64,000 nucleotides of DNA from Novosphingobium marinum (GTDB lineage: Bacteria > Pseudomonadota > Alphaproteobacteria > Sphingomonadales > Sphingomonadaceae): contig NZ_JACBZF010000007.1 in the NCBI RefSeq assembly GCF_013408095.1, positions 62,001 to 126,000 on the forward strand, in the 5' to 3' direction. A model generated the notes under the pieces. It saw only the letters and a list, made by a program, of their open reading frames with translations. It searched no databases and was not told where the DNA came from. Within the stretch, counting starts at the first letter, position 1. The number at the start of each line of letters is the position of its first letter. Of this stretch, positions 1-10,140 are shown piece by piece. Made by a program: the position numbers and the translations under genes.

Positions 1-778
<778 letters not shown>

Positions 779-903
779 CGTCATCCCCTCCATGATGGCT
801 GCAATTCTGCATGCAGCTCGAATCAAAAGGCGCCCCTCGACGCCTCCCGATAAATGAGCACGTATGTTCGTTTTTTGAAAGTCAAAAATACAATCATGAT
901 TGA

Positions 904-1773
904 ATGTTTTTGCGTCCGCCTAAAATCGGGCAATTGCATGCGTCGGATTTGCCGATAGGTAGGGCAGCCGGACCGAGGAGGAAACTGAACATCACGGCCC
1001 CAGCGCGCCATATCGGGAAAACGGACGGGGAGGGCGACCGGGAGGAACGGCGCACCTATACCAGTCCGGCCATCCTCGCGCGCAGGAAGCGCATCGTCGA
1101 GAAGGCGCACGAAATCCTGGGAGAGGGCGGTGTCGATGCCCTCACGATCCGCCGACTGGCTGCCGAATCGGATGTCGCGCCGCGCACGATCTACCGGCTG
1201 TTCGGAGACAAGGACGGCGTGATCCTCGCCACCGTTTCAGATCGCATGGCGGAAGTCAGGGCGCAGATCGCCGCGAACACGTCCGAGTACACGCTGGAGC
1301 GCGTCTTCGACGAGCTCGACTGGATGATCTCGGAAATGGAGCGCGACACCGAGTACGGTCGCGTCGTCGTCGGGTTCGTGTTCTGGATGGAACCGCGCCG
1401 CCGCGAAGTGCGAGAACTGCTTTCGGTCGCCTACAGCCGGTTCAGGAACTGGCTCGAGCGCGAGATCGAAAAGGGCAACGTGCGCCACGATCTCGATCGC
1501 GAGCGGATCGCCAACGTCCATGTCATGCACGAGTATCTGGTCTATCGCCGGTGGACCCTCGGAGTGGTCGGCTCGCACCAGGCAAGGCTCGAATTGCGCG
1601 CATGCTTCCTGCAGACCGCATCGGTCCTGCTGGTCGGCAAGGCGTATGAGGATTGCATGAAGCACCTTGCCGAACTTCATGCGAAGCTCGATCCGCCCGA
1701 ACCGCTCAGGTGGGACGACCCGGATACCGAACACGATCCACAGATTATCGACGACGATGGAGAGGACGAATGA
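904..1773 (+). CDS. TetR/AcrR-family transcriptional regulator
   Basis: Likely one-component repressor for the divergent TonB receptor and/or the overlapping downstream gene. After a poorly conserved N-terminal extension, the TetR DNA-binding domain is clear at about residues 60-105: RRKRIVEKAHEIL, then the helix-turn-helix around LTIRRLAAESDVAPRTIYRLFG, where TIYRLFGDKDG is the family hallmark. The C-terminal ligand-binding part is helical and ends in an acidic tail (DDDGEDE). The start is unclear. ATG 904 is the longest choice, but a strong Shine-Dalgarno sequence AGGAGG lies at 976-981, nine bases before an ATC codon (991), with no ATG or GTG in frame nearby. The stop codon overlaps the next ATG, so the two genes are probably translationally coupled. 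Confidence 0.85.
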   Translation: MFLRPPKIGQLHASDLPIGRAAGPRRKLNITAPARHIGKTDGEGDREERRTYTSPAILARRKRIVEKAHEILGEGGVDALTIRRLAAESDVAPRTIYRLFGDKDGVILATVSDRMAEVRAQIAANTSEYTLERVFDELDWMISEMERDTEYGRVVVGFVFWMEPRRREVRELLSVAYSRFRNWLEREIEKGNVRHDLDRERIANVHVMHEYLVYRRWTLGVVGSHQARLELRACFLQTASVLLVGKAYEDCMKHLAELHAKLDPPEPLRWDDPDTEHDPQIIDDDGEDE

Positions 1774-2237
1774 TGACGCTCGAGGAACTTTCGGCCCGGG
1801 AGGAAATCCGCCAGCTGCGGATCGACTACTCGACCTTTTTCGATTCGAAGGACGAAGCGGCGATCCGTTCGCGGTTCATACCCGACATCGTCTGCCACTA
1901 TCCCGAATCCTACGGCGGGTCCTATGAAGGCGTCGATGCGGTAATCGGACTTTTCCGCGCCACCTGGGCGAACCTGAAAAATCCGTTCGAGGTTCTTCAC
2001 CTGACGTCGAACCACCACATCGAGCTGACGGGTCCGGACAAGGCCACCGGACACTGCATGCTGCTCGACCTCATCAATCAGCAGGAAGAGGGCGTACCCC
2101 ACGCGACGCGCGGCGGGCATGCAAATCCGCTGCTGCTGATCGGGCGGTACGAGGACGAATACGTGAAGCGCGACGGGCGCTGGCTGTTCTCGCAGATCAA
2201 GCTTTCGGCGCTCTGGCCCGACTGGCAGGTCACCTGA
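1770..2237 (+). CDS. NTF2/SnoaL-like fold protein
   Basis: A 155-residue protein with the pattern of the SnoaL/NTF2-like superfamily, a cone-shaped fold used by small dehydratases, isomerases and ring-hydroxylating dioxygenase beta subunits. The opening LEELSAREEIRQLRIDYSTFFD, written as helix 1 followed by DSKDEAAIRSRF, is typical, and HLTSNHHIEL and VKRDGRWLFSQIKL mark the central sheet and the last strand. Translation starts at ATG 1770, overlapping the TGA of the TetR gene, so they form one operon. Such proteins often sit beside TonB receptors and TetR regulators in aromatic or steroid catabolic gene sets of sphingomonads, but no substrate can be deduced. Confidence 0.75.
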   Translation: MMTLEELSAREEIRQLRIDYSTFFDSKDEAAIRSRFIPDIVCHYPESYGGSYEGVDAVIGLFRATWANLKNPFEVLHLTSNHHIELTGPDKATGHCMLLDLINQQEEGVPHATRGGHANPLLLIGRYEDEYVKRDGRWLFSQIKLSALWPDWQVT

Positions 2238-2273
2238 CGGGGACGGGCGGGCTGCCGGCTTTCGGCGGTTCGC

Positions 2274-2564
2274 CTACACCCCGTTCGCGCGGCTCTTGCC
2301 CCGGGCCAGCGCAGGCGTCGGTTTCGCAAGGTTGACCGGGCCGGAACCGAGCCGGGCGAGGCTGTTGGCGTCCATGCACTTGGCAATGACCGATGGATAC
2401 TGCGCGCCGCGCGCCGCGTCGGAATCGAGCGCGTCCATCTGGGCGGCGCGGCACGATGCCTCCGTGCGATAGGTATCGGCCTCGAATGCCAGCCGCTCGC
2501 AATAGGTTCCGTCATCGGCGCAGCCGAACAGGGCCAACGCGAAAATCGCAGTGCTCATAATCAT
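2274..2564 (-). CDS. Small putative lipoprotein, function unknown
   Basis: A 96-residue product not recognised as a known family. The N-terminus is a short hydrophobic stretch ending in LFGC at residues 12-15, which could be a lipobox, although no basic residue precedes it. Three further cysteines follow (YCERL, SCRAA, KCMDA), compatible with disulfides in the periplasm, while the C-terminal 20 residues are basic and look unstructured. GAGG lies just upstream of the start; ATG 2558 is an alternative start. It is convergent with the NTF2-like gene and divergent from the GNAT-nitrilase gene. The coding call rests on codon pattern and signal-like N-terminus only. Confidence 0.5.
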   Translation of the reverse strand: MIMSTAIFALALFGCADDGTYCERLAFEADTYRTEASCRAAQMDALDSDAARGAQYPSVIAKCMDANSLARLGSGPVNLAKPTPALARGKSRANGV

Positions 2565-2657
2565 TTACCTCGCCCATCTTAACGAATGTAAGTGCAAAAG
2601 TTTCCCGAAGAGCGGGCAGAGGTGGACGGACCGGGTCGCGGCATTAAGTAGAGGGCC

Positions 2658-4205
2658 ATGCCCGATACCAAAGCGAAGCTCTTCATCCGCCAGGCCCGCG
2701 CCACCGATGCGCGCGCGATCGCGCGACTGTCCGCCCAGATCTACGGCAAGGCGGACGCCTTCACGCAGGCGGAGGTGCGCGGGCAGATCAACAATTTCCC
2801 CGAAGGCCAGTTCGTCGCCGAGTACGAGAAGAAGATCGTCGGCCATTGCGCCACCATCCTGGTTACCGCAGACCAGGCGTTCGGCGACCATACCTGGGAG
2901 GAGATCAGCGGCGGCGGCTACGGGCGACTGCCGGTCGACGAGGCCGACATCCTCTACGGCTTCGAAGTCTGCGTCGATCCCGAATTCAGGCGTCTGCGTA
3001 TCGGCCAGCGCTTCTACCGCAAGCGGCGCGAGCTGTGCCAGAACCTCGAACTGAAGGGCATCGCGTTCGGCGGGCGCATGCCGGGCTTCATGCGCCGCAA
3101 GCGCACGTACAAGACACCCGAAGCCTATCTCCAGGCGGTCACCAACAAGGAAGTGCGCGACTCCGTTATCCTGTTCCAGATGAACCAGGGGTTCGAGCCG
3201 CAGGGCATCCTCCATGACTACTGGCCAGGCGACAAGGAAAGCGGCGGGCACGCGGTGCTCATGTACTGGGCCAACCCGCTGGCACCCGAGGAGGGGAGCT
3301 TCCGCTATCACGGTCGCAACACGCGCCTGCCCTCGAACGTCCGGCTGGCGACCGTGCAATTCATGATGCGCGGGATAGAGACCATCGACCAGTTCGAGGA
3401 GCAGGTCGAGTACTGGGTCGATGTCGCCTCCGACTACAATTCGGACTTCGTCGTGTTTCCCGAGCTTTTCACGCTCGAGCTCCTGTCGATCGAGAAGCGC
3501 AAGCTCGAACCGATCCAGGCCATCGAGAAGATCGCGACCTATACCGACCGCTTCTGCAAGTTCATGGAAGGCCTTGCGGTGTCGTACAACATCAACATCA
3601 TCGGCGGATCGCATCCGACCAAGGTCAAGAACGGCGACATCCACAACATCAGCTACATCTTTCTGCGCGACGGCTCCACGCACACGCAGGACAAGCTGCA
3701 CCCGACGCCTTCGGAACGACGCTGGTGGAATATCAAGGGCGGTGCCGGGGCAAGCGTCATCCCCACCGACTGCGGCCCGATCGGGGTGATGATCTGCTAC
3801 GATTCCGAATTTCCCGAACTTGCCCGCCACCTCGTCAACCAGGGAGCGCTCATGCTATTCGTGCCGTTCTGCACCGACGAACGGCGCGGCTACCTGCGGG
3901 TCCGTTACTGCTGCCAGGCGCGCGCGGTGGAGAACCAGTGCTACGTCGTAACCTCCGGCGTCGTCGGGAACCTGCCCAATGTCGAGCAAATGGACATTCA
4001 CTACGCCGAAAGCGCGATCCTCACGCCTTCGGATTTCCCCTTCGCGCGTGACGGCGTCGCCGCCGACACCGCGCCGAACACCGAGACCATCGCCATCGCC
4101 GACCTTTCGCTCGACGATCTCCTGACCAGTCGCCAGTCCGGCGCGGTGCAGAACCTGAAGGACCGCCGGTTCGACCTGTTCAGGGTCGAATGGCGCGAAA
4201 AATAG
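2658..4205 (+). CDS. GNAT acetyltransferase-nitrilase fusion protein
   Basis: A 515-residue two-domain cytoplasmic enzyme. Residues 1-200 form a GNAT N-acetyltransferase fold (FIRQARATDARAIARLS start; YGFEVCVDPEFRRLRIGQRFY carries the acetyl-CoA region). Residues 225-510 form a carbon-nitrogen hydrolase (nitrilase superfamily). The catalytic Glu-Lys-Cys triad is visible as E269 in VFPELFT, K346 in QDKLHPT and C380 in MICYDSEFPE. The fused architecture is known in bacteria, and the nitrilase half resembles the amidase branch (hydrolysis of C-N bonds) rather than true nitrile hydrolysis. The substrate is unknown. An MFS exporter follows 17 bases downstream and may move its substrate or product. 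Confidence 0.9.
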   Translation: MPDTKAKLFIRQARATDARAIARLSAQIYGKADAFTQAEVRGQINNFPEGQFVAEYEKKIVGHCATILVTADQAFGDHTWEEISGGGYGRLPVDEADILYGFEVCVDPEFRRLRIGQRFYRKRRELCQNLELKGIAFGGRMPGFMRRKRTYKTPEAYLQAVTNKEVRDSVILFQMNQGFEPQGILHDYWPGDKESGGHAVLMYWANPLAPEEGSFRYHGRNTRLPSNVRLATVQFMMRGIETIDQFEEQVEYWVDVASDYNSDFVVFPELFTLELLSIEKRKLEPIQAIEKIATYTDRFCKFMEGLAVSYNINIIGGSHPTKVKNGDIHNISYIFLRDGSTHTQDKLHPTPSERRWWNIKGGAGASVIPTDCGPIGVMICYDSEFPELARHLVNQGALMLFVPFCTDERRGYLRVRYCCQARAVENQCYVVTSGVVGNLPNVEQMDIHYAESAILTPSDFPFARDGVAADTAPNTETIAIADLSLDDLLTSRQSGAVQNLKDRRFDLFRVEWREK

Positions 4206-4221
4206 GGCTAGGGGCCCGGCC

Positions 4222-5436
4222 ATGAATTTCCTTGGGCCGGTCTTCACGATTCTCATCGCGATCTTCACGTTGCAGGCCGGCGTGGGATCGCTGCAGGCGC
4301 TCGTTGGCCTAAGGCTCGATGCGCAGGGCATGCCGGCACCGGTCATCGGCCTTGCGGGGACGAGCTATTTCCTCGGCCTCACCATCGGCTCGCTGCGCGT
4401 GTTCGGCATCATCGGGCGGGTCGGGCACATCCGCGCCTTTGCCGCTTTCGTCTCGCTCTATTCGGCGAGCGCCCTCGCCTACGCGCTCTTCGATAACGCG
4501 TGGTTCTGGATCGCGCTGCGCCTTGTCGATGGCTTTGCCATCGCCGGCGTGTTCGTGTGCCTCGAAAGCTGGCTCAACGACCGGGCCGACCCTGCGAAGC
4601 GGGGCACCACGCTCGCCTTCTACATGATGGCGCTCTACGCCGGTCAGGCGCTCAGCCAGGCGCTGCTTGCGCTGGGCACCGACATTGCCTGGCAGCCGTT
4701 CGTCGTCGCCTCGCTGCTTCTTTCGCTGGCGATCGGTCCGGTTGCGTTGACCCACATGGCCGAACCGAAGATCGATACGCAGCAGGTTTTCTCGCTGCGT
4801 CGGCTCTATGCCGCCTCTCCGCTCGGCGCGGTGGGGACGGTCGTGACCGGCGTCATGCTCGGCGCGTTCTACGCTATGGCCGCGGTTCATGCCCAGCGCA
4901 TCGGCATGCGCGCGGCCGAGATCGCCGCGCTGATGGCGGGCGTGATCGCTGGCGGCATGGCGCTGCAATGGCCCTTCGGCAGGCTTTCGGACAGGTTCGA
5001 CAGGCGCACCGTGGTCGTCCTGCTGTTCGGCGCGGTCGCCATTGTCAGCGGCGTTCTGGCCATCGAGGACGATACCGGCCGTTTCGTGCTGCTCGCGGTG
5101 CTGTTCGGTGGCGGCGCATTCGCGCTGTATCCGCTGTGCGTCGCCCACACCAACGACCACCTCGAACCGGGCGAGCGAACTGCGGCGAGCGGCGGACTGA
5201 TCCTGCTCTATTCGGTGGGTGCAGTCGCCGGCCCCGTACTGGGCTCGGTGGCGATGCGGGTTCTCGGGCCGGGCGGGCTCTATGCGCTGATCGGCGCTTT
5301 TTCGGCTCTGGCCTTCCTGTTCGGCATCTGGCGACAGGTCACCGCCGCGGCGGTTCCGAACGCCGAGCAGGGTGACTTCCAGGTCCTGCCCCGCACAACC
5401 CCGATGGCAGCGGCGCTCGACAGCGAACAGGGATGA
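4222..5436 (+). CDS. MFS transporter (YcaD/sugar-efflux-like branch)
   Basis: Inner-membrane major facilitator of 404 residues with 12 predicted helices in two halves. The linker region after helix 6 (AEPKIDTQQVFSLRRLY) and the MFS signature loop GRLSDRFDRRTVVV at about residues 253-266, between helices 8 and 9, are plain. The first halves of YcaD-like transporters likewise have GSLRVFGIIGRVGHIRAFAAF as loop 2-3. It is separated from the GNAT-nitrilase gene by 16 bases, so co-transcription is likely. Substrate and direction of transport are not evident from sequence. Confidence 0.85.
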   Translation: MNFLGPVFTILIAIFTLQAGVGSLQALVGLRLDAQGMPAPVIGLAGTSYFLGLTIGSLRVFGIIGRVGHIRAFAAFVSLYSASALAYALFDNAWFWIALRLVDGFAIAGVFVCLESWLNDRADPAKRGTTLAFYMMALYAGQALSQALLALGTDIAWQPFVVASLLLSLAIGPVALTHMAEPKIDTQQVFSLRRLYAASPLGAVGTVVTGVMLGAFYAMAAVHAQRIGMRAAEIAALMAGVIAGGMALQWPFGRLSDRFDRRTVVVLLFGAVAIVSGVLAIEDDTGRFVLLAVLFGGGAFALYPLCVAHTNDHLEPGERTAASGGLILLYSVGAVAGPVLGSVAMRVLGPGGLYALIGAFSALAFLFGIWRQVTAAAVPNAEQGDFQVLPRTTPMAAALDSEQG

Positions 5437-5509
5437 CGACGCGCAAGCTATTGGCAAACAGGCACGACGCCGATTGCCGCGCGCATCGCCGGGCGCTAAT
5501 CGCAAGAGC

Positions 5510-7291
5510 ATGATTGCGCCGTCCTTCCACGCCGTAGCCGCCATGCTGCTGGCTGCCGCGATGTTCTACGCGTTCGCGAAGGGCAAGCTGCAGGTCGAGA
5601 TCATCTCGCTGCTCGTGATCGGTTCGATCGCACTGTTCCTCTACATCGCGCCGCTGCCGGGAGACGACCGGTACGCCGGCCTCGAACTCGCCTTCAGGGG
5701 ATTCGGGCACTACGCGCTGGTAACGATCTGTTCGCTGATGATCCTCGGGCGAGGGCTCGTGGTGACGGGCGCGCTCGATCCCGCCGCGCGCACGCTCAAC
5801 AACGTGTGGAAATACAACAAGCAGGTGGGCCTGCTGGTCACGCTCGTGCTGTGCCTGTTCATGAGCATGATCATCAACGACACGCCGGTGCTCGTCCTGA
5901 TGATCCCGATCATGGCGAAGCTGGCGATGAAGGGCGGGATTCCGGCCTCGAAAACGCTGATCCCGGTCAACTCGGCGATCCTCATCGGCGGCATGGCGAC
6001 GACGATCGGGACATCGACGAACCTGCTCGTCGTCTCGCTCGCCACCGACCTGGGCATGGATCCCATCGGGGTGTTCCAGTTCACCCCGATCGTCCTTATC
6101 GCCGCGCTGTTCGCGCTCCCCTACATGTGGCTCGTGATGCCGCGGCTCTTGCCCGACAACACCGCCACGGTGGCGCAGGAAACGCGCACGTTCATGGCCA
6201 AGCTGCGGCTCGATCCGTCCTCGCAGATGCTCGGCAAGAACGAGGGCGAGCTGTCGCTGGTGCTGCCCAAGGACGTGAAATACGTCCTGCCGTCCGAACA
6301 GAACGGCGTCATCGGACGGCGCGTCCACCTCGAAGGTCCCTACGAGGCCCTGCAGGAATCGGCGCGCAAGCTCGGTGCCAGCCTCGCTCCGGCGTGGCTC
6401 CTGGCCAAGATCCGCAACGACAGCGAGCGTTCGGGCGACGACCTGATCGTCGCGGAAATGATCGTCGCGCCCGACAGCCGCCTGATCGGACTGACCCCGC
6501 AGACCGCCGGGCTGGAGGGCGTGGCGCTGCTCGGCATCCACCAGGCGCGCAGGCCGCTGGGAGAGACCCGGCCCGAGCGGATCGACACCGCCATCGCCGA
6601 AGGCGACGTGCTGCTGATGATGGGGCTCGACGTCGACCTCAAGGCCTTCGCCAGCAACGAGGGCCTGCTGATGCTCGAGGGCGGGCAGGAAGTCGTACGC
6701 TCGGCCAAGGCCCCGCTAGCGGCGGTGATCATGCTCGGCGCCGTCGGGTTGGCCAGCGTGGGCCTGGTGCCGATCGCGATATCGGCGCTTGCCGGCGCGA
6801 TCCTGATGTTCGCCACAGGGTGCGTCCGCTTCGACAGGGTGGGGCGCGCGCTTTCGGCCAAGGTCATCGTCCTTGTTGCCGCGAGTATCGCGCTCGGCCA
6901 GTTCGTCCTCGTCTCGGGCGCCGCCGAGTGGCTGGGACAGCTTCTCGCGATGGGTCTGCGCTACCTGCCCGCGGCGGGCGTGCTGGCAGCCATCATGGTC
7001 TTCGTGACGATCCTCACCAATTTCGCGTCGAACACCACCGCAGCCGCCGTGGGTACGCCGATCGCGTTCAGCCTTGCCAATACGCTCGGACTTCCTGCAG
7101 AACCGCTGATCCTGGCGGTGCTTTTCGGCTGCAACCTCTGTTATGCGACGCCGGTCGCGTACCAGACCAACATGATGATCATGGCCGAGGGTGACTACAA
7201 CTTCGGCGATTACCTTCGATCCGGTATTCCGCTCGTAGCGATCATGGTCGTCGCGCTGTCGGTATTGCTGGTGATACACTACGGGATCTGA
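5510..7291 (+). CDS. SLC13-family (DASS) sodium/anion permease with RCK_C domains
   Basis: Inner-membrane transporter of 593 residues. The N-terminal half has the family motif region MIINDTPVLVLMIPIM and the SNT-type hairpin in GGMATTIGTSTNLL; the C-terminal half repeats it as LTNFASNTTAAAVGTPIA. Between the halves, about residues 225-415, lies a soluble insert with two TrkA-C-like (RCK_C) segments (for example SGDDLIVAEMIVAPDSRLIGLT). This arrangement is typical of SLC13-type permeases, which move sulfate, dicarboxylates or silicate-like anions. A sulfotransferase gene follows, which makes sulfate an attractive but unproven substrate. The start ATG 5510 was chosen because the membrane segment begins at once; the reading frame is open further upstream without a convincing start. 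Confidence 0.85.
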   Translation: MIAPSFHAVAAMLLAAAMFYAFAKGKLQVEIISLLVIGSIALFLYIAPLPGDDRYAGLELAFRGFGHYALVTICSLMILGRGLVVTGALDPAARTLNNVWKYNKQVGLLVTLVLCLFMSMIINDTPVLVLMIPIMAKLAMKGGIPASKTLIPVNSAILIGGMATTIGTSTNLLVVSLATDLGMDPIGVFQFTPIVLIAALFALPYMWLVMPRLLPDNTATVAQETRTFMAKLRLDPSSQMLGKNEGELSLVLPKDVKYVLPSEQNGVIGRRVHLEGPYEALQESARKLGASLAPAWLLAKIRNDSERSGDDLIVAEMIVAPDSRLIGLTPQTAGLEGVALLGIHQARRPLGETRPERIDTAIAEGDVLLMMGLDVDLKAFASNEGLLMLEGGQEVVRSAKAPLAAVIMLGAVGLASVGLVPIAISALAGAILMFATGCVRFDRVGRALSAKVIVLVAASIALGQFVLVSGAAEWLGQLLAMGLRYLPAAGVLAAIMVFVTILTNFASNTTAAAVGTPIAFSLANTLGLPAEPLILAVLFGCNLCYATPVAYQTNMMIMAEGDYNFGDYLRSGIPLVAIMVVALSVLLVIHYGI

Positions 7292-7423
7292 GCGCGAACC
7301 CGGCATTTTCGCTGCCGTTTCGTCGCCATTGCCTTTTGTTAGCCGAAAACCCGGGAATACGGCGCTTGCGGCGGCGACGTCGCTCCGGAACAATTGCGCT
7401 TCCCGAAAGGTTACGGACGGCGC

Positions 7424-8782
7424 ATGGATTCATCCGGTATTCTCTCGAAACGCTCATGGCTCGTCGATGCAGCCAACCGCGTCCTGCCCGCCGCCTGGAG
7501 CGCCGGCATGCTGCCCAGGCCCGAACTCGACGATGCCCTGCTGCTGGAGAATGCGCGGACGAAAACCGGCCTGTCGGACTTCGGCGACGAGTGGTTCCGC
7601 GCACCGCTCAAGGTGCTTGTCGCGGCACTGCGCGAGGAGGCGGACCTCAACAATCTCGGCAGGTTCGGTGCGGCAGGACAGATCGCCAAGATGCTTCGCG
7701 ACCGGCTTTGGACGCAGGCCTGGCTGTCGGAACAACCGGAAATCGGGCGGCGTTCGCTCGCTCGCCCGGTCTTCGTCGTCGGACCGATGCGTTCGGGCAC
7801 CACGCGCCTGCACCGCCTGCTCGCCGCCGACGATCGCTTCGCCCACATGCGCATGTTCGAGGCGATCGCACCCGTTCCCGAGCCGGGCCGCCGCCCCGGA
7901 CGCTTCGACAGGCGCAGGCTGGAAGCCCGCGCCATCCTGGGCGCGGTTCACCGTTTCAATCCGGACACCGCGATCATCCACCCGACAGGCCCCCTGCAAC
8001 CCGAGGAGGAGCTGGGCCTGCTCGTCGCCTCGTTCTGGGGGATGAAGCACGAGGCGCAGTGGAACGTGCCGGGTTACGGCGCGTGGAGCGTGGGCCGCGA
8101 CGCGACGCCCGCCTATCGCCACATGGCGCTGCTCCTGAAGCTCGTCGGCTGGATGCGCGGAGACGACGACCGGCGGCCCTGGGTGCTCAAGACCCCGCAG
8201 CACATGCTCGACCTGCCGGCGCTGACGAAGGTCTTTCCCGATGCCCGGATAGTCTTCACCCACCGCGACCCGCAATCGGTCGTCGCGTCGAGTTCGTCGC
8301 TCGTCTGGAACCAGAAGATCATCCACTCCGACAGCGTCGATCCGCGCACGGTGGGTCGCGAATGGTTCGACAAGACGCACCTCCAGATCGAATCGATGCG
8401 CGCCGCACGCCGGCGAATTCCCGAGAGCCGGCGGATCGACGTGAATTACGAGGACGTGGACGCCGACTGGCAATCGGTCATGCGGCGGATTTACCGCTTC
8501 CTGGACATGGACATGGCTCCCGCGCTCCCCGCGATGCAGGCCTACGTCCAGCGCACGCACCATAGCTCCAGACTGAAGCGCCATCGCTACAGCCTCGATG
8601 CGTTCGGGCTGGACGCAGGGGTCGTAAAGGATCGCTTCGCCGATTATGTCGAGGCTTTCGAGCTTGGCGCGCGGCCATCGCCGCAACCGAGGCCGGTTCG
8701 CGCCGTTCCGGGCTCGACCGACTGGACGCCTGCGGCGGCGAGGAGCCGGATACCCGCTCGCATCGCTGCCGCCCGGCGCTAG
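7424..8782 (+). CDS. PAPS-dependent sulfotransferase
   Basis: Transfers sulfate from 3-phosphoadenosine-5-phosphosulfate to an unknown acceptor. The 5-phosphosulfate-binding loop is seen as VVGPMRSGTTRLHRLL at about residues 120-135, and the 3-phosphate site as VFTHRDPQSVVASSSSL near residue 280. Length 452 residues fits the Sulfotransfer_3 group common in sphingomonads and mycobacteria, some of which modify carbohydrates or steroids. ATG 7424 is preferred over an in-frame TTG at 7394. The Pro/Arg-rich last 50 residues look disordered. The gene stands alone between the SLC13 permease and an M20 hydrolase, all on the same strand. Confidence 0.88.
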   Translation: MDSSGILSKRSWLVDAANRVLPAAWSAGMLPRPELDDALLLENARTKTGLSDFGDEWFRAPLKVLVAALREEADLNNLGRFGAAGQIAKMLRDRLWTQAWLSEQPEIGRRSLARPVFVVGPMRSGTTRLHRLLAADDRFAHMRMFEAIAPVPEPGRRPGRFDRRRLEARAILGAVHRFNPDTAIIHPTGPLQPEEELGLLVASFWGMKHEAQWNVPGYGAWSVGRDATPAYRHMALLLKLVGWMRGDDDRRPWVLKTPQHMLDLPALTKVFPDARIVFTHRDPQSVVASSSSLVWNQKIIHSDSVDPRTVGREWFDKTHLQIESMRAARRRIPESRRIDVNYEDVDADWQSVMRRIYRFLDMDMAPALPAMQAYVQRTHHSSRLKRHRYSLDAFGLDAGVVKDRFADYVEAFELGARPSPQPRPVRAVPGSTDWTPAAARSRIPARIAAARR

Positions 8783-8811
8783 GCCAATCCGCTTGGCCGC
8801 ATGAGAACGAC

Positions 8812-10134
8812 ATGGCAGGATGGCGCAAGGCGCCTCTGAAGACCTGCCGGAAAGGAGAGCCCGCCCTGCGTATCGACATCGACCGTATCGAAAGCGACCT
8901 CGCCGAGATTGCGAAATTCGGCTTCAACGAAGAGGACCGCGGCATCTATCGCCAGGGCTTCACCGAGGCGGACATGGCCGCGCGCGCATGGATGCGCGAC
9001 CGTTTCGAAGAACTTGGAATGGAACACCAGCTCGACGGGGCCGGCAATGTCATCGGCCGTTACGGACCTTCCGACAGGCCCTCGGTGATCATCGCCTCGC
9101 ACCTCGACTCGGTTCCCGCAGCCGGGATTTTCGACGGTGTACTCGGTGTCGTCGCCGGCCTCGAGTGCGTGCGCGCGATGAAGGAAGCGGGGCACGAACC
9201 CTACTATCCCATCGACGTCATCGGCACGAGCGAGGAAGAAGGACGGTTCGGCGGCATGCTGGGCGCGCAGGCGCTGAGCGGCCAGCTGACCCGCGAATGG
9301 CTGGACAGCGCAAGCGACGAGAGCGGATATTCGCTCAAGGACGCGATGCGCGCGGCAGGCCTCGATCCCTACGATGCGCTGCACGCCTATCGCCGCCCGG
9401 AATCGATCCGCGCCTTCATCGAAATGCACGTAGAGCAGGGGCCGGTCCTCGACATGGAGCGCACCACCATCGGCATCGTCGAGGGCATCTCGGGCGTGTT
9501 CAAGTGGAACGTGCGCCTCAAGGGGAAGGCCGACCACGCGGGCACGGCGCCGATGAACATGCGGTCGGACGCGCTGATGGGCATGGTCGACTTCGCGCAC
9601 GAGATACAGCGGATCATCGACGAGGAAGGCACCGACAAGTCGCGCATCACCATCGGCCACGTCGCGCTCAAGCCCGGCTTCCCGCACACCGTGCCGGGCG
9701 AGGCCGACTTCACCATCGTCGGGCGCGACCTCGACGAGGAGATCATGCGCGGCCTCGCCAACGCCTGCCGGCGTGTGCTGTCCTCGATCGCGCGCAAGCA
9801 CAAGCTGAAGTTCGAATACGACGAGATGAGCTGGCTGACGCCCGCCATCTGCGACCGCGGGATCGTCGACCTGATCGAGCGCAAGACGAAGGAGCTCGGC
9901 TATTCGTACAAGCTCATGCCGTCGGGCGCCGGACATGACGTGCAGTTCTTCTGCGACTACGTGAAGGCGGGCATGTTCTTCGTGCCGAGCGTCAAGGGCG
10001 TCAGCCACGCGCCCGACGAATGGACGCACTGGTCCGATTGCGAGATGGGCGCGCAGCTCCTGCTGGAATGCGTGGCCGAACTGTCCTCCAAGGACGCCGA
10101 AGTCGCGGCGACCGAGCGCGAGTTGCAGCATTGA
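8812..10134 (+). CDS. M20-family Zn amidohydrolase (allantoate/N-carbamoyl-amino-acid type)
   Basis: Dinuclear zinc amidase of the hydantoinase/carbamoylase branch of the M20 peptidase family (440 residues). Zinc ligands and catalytic residues are visible: ASHLDSVPAAGIFDGVLG (His, Asp and the catalytic Asp), TSEEEGRFGG (catalytic Glu pair), HVEQGPVL, and SGAGHDVQFF near the C-terminus. The central dimerisation domain contains GKADHAGTAPMNMRSD. Members cleave N-carbamoyl-amino acids, allantoate or ureidoglycine; which one applies here is not deducible. A carbamoyltransferase is encoded 6 kb away, so a link through carbamoylated compounds is possible but speculative. It ends 6 bases before the convergent partner-switching operon. 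Confidence 0.88.
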   Translation: MAGWRKAPLKTCRKGEPALRIDIDRIESDLAEIAKFGFNEEDRGIYRQGFTEADMAARAWMRDRFEELGMEHQLDGAGNVIGRYGPSDRPSVIIASHLDSVPAAGIFDGVLGVVAGLECVRAMKEAGHEPYYPIDVIGTSEEEGRFGGMLGAQALSGQLTREWLDSASDESGYSLKDAMRAAGLDPYDALHAYRRPESIRAFIEMHVEQGPVLDMERTTIGIVEGISGVFKWNVRLKGKADHAGTAPMNMRSDALMGMVDFAHEIQRIIDEEGTDKSRITIGHVALKPGFPHTVPGEADFTIVGRDLDEEIMRGLANACRRVLSSIARKHKLKFEYDEMSWLTPAICDRGIVDLIERKTKELGYSYKLMPSGAGHDVQFFCDYVKAGMFFVPSVKGVSHAPDEWTHWSDCEMGAQLLLECVAELSSKDAEVAATERELQH

Positions 10135-10140
10135 GCCTGC

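Noticed and set aside
7387..7412. GGAAC-N17-GGTT before the sulfotransferase gene as an EcfG promoter
   Set aside because: The -10 has a mismatch at the important first base and would leave a leader of only a few bases before ATG 7424; likely chance.
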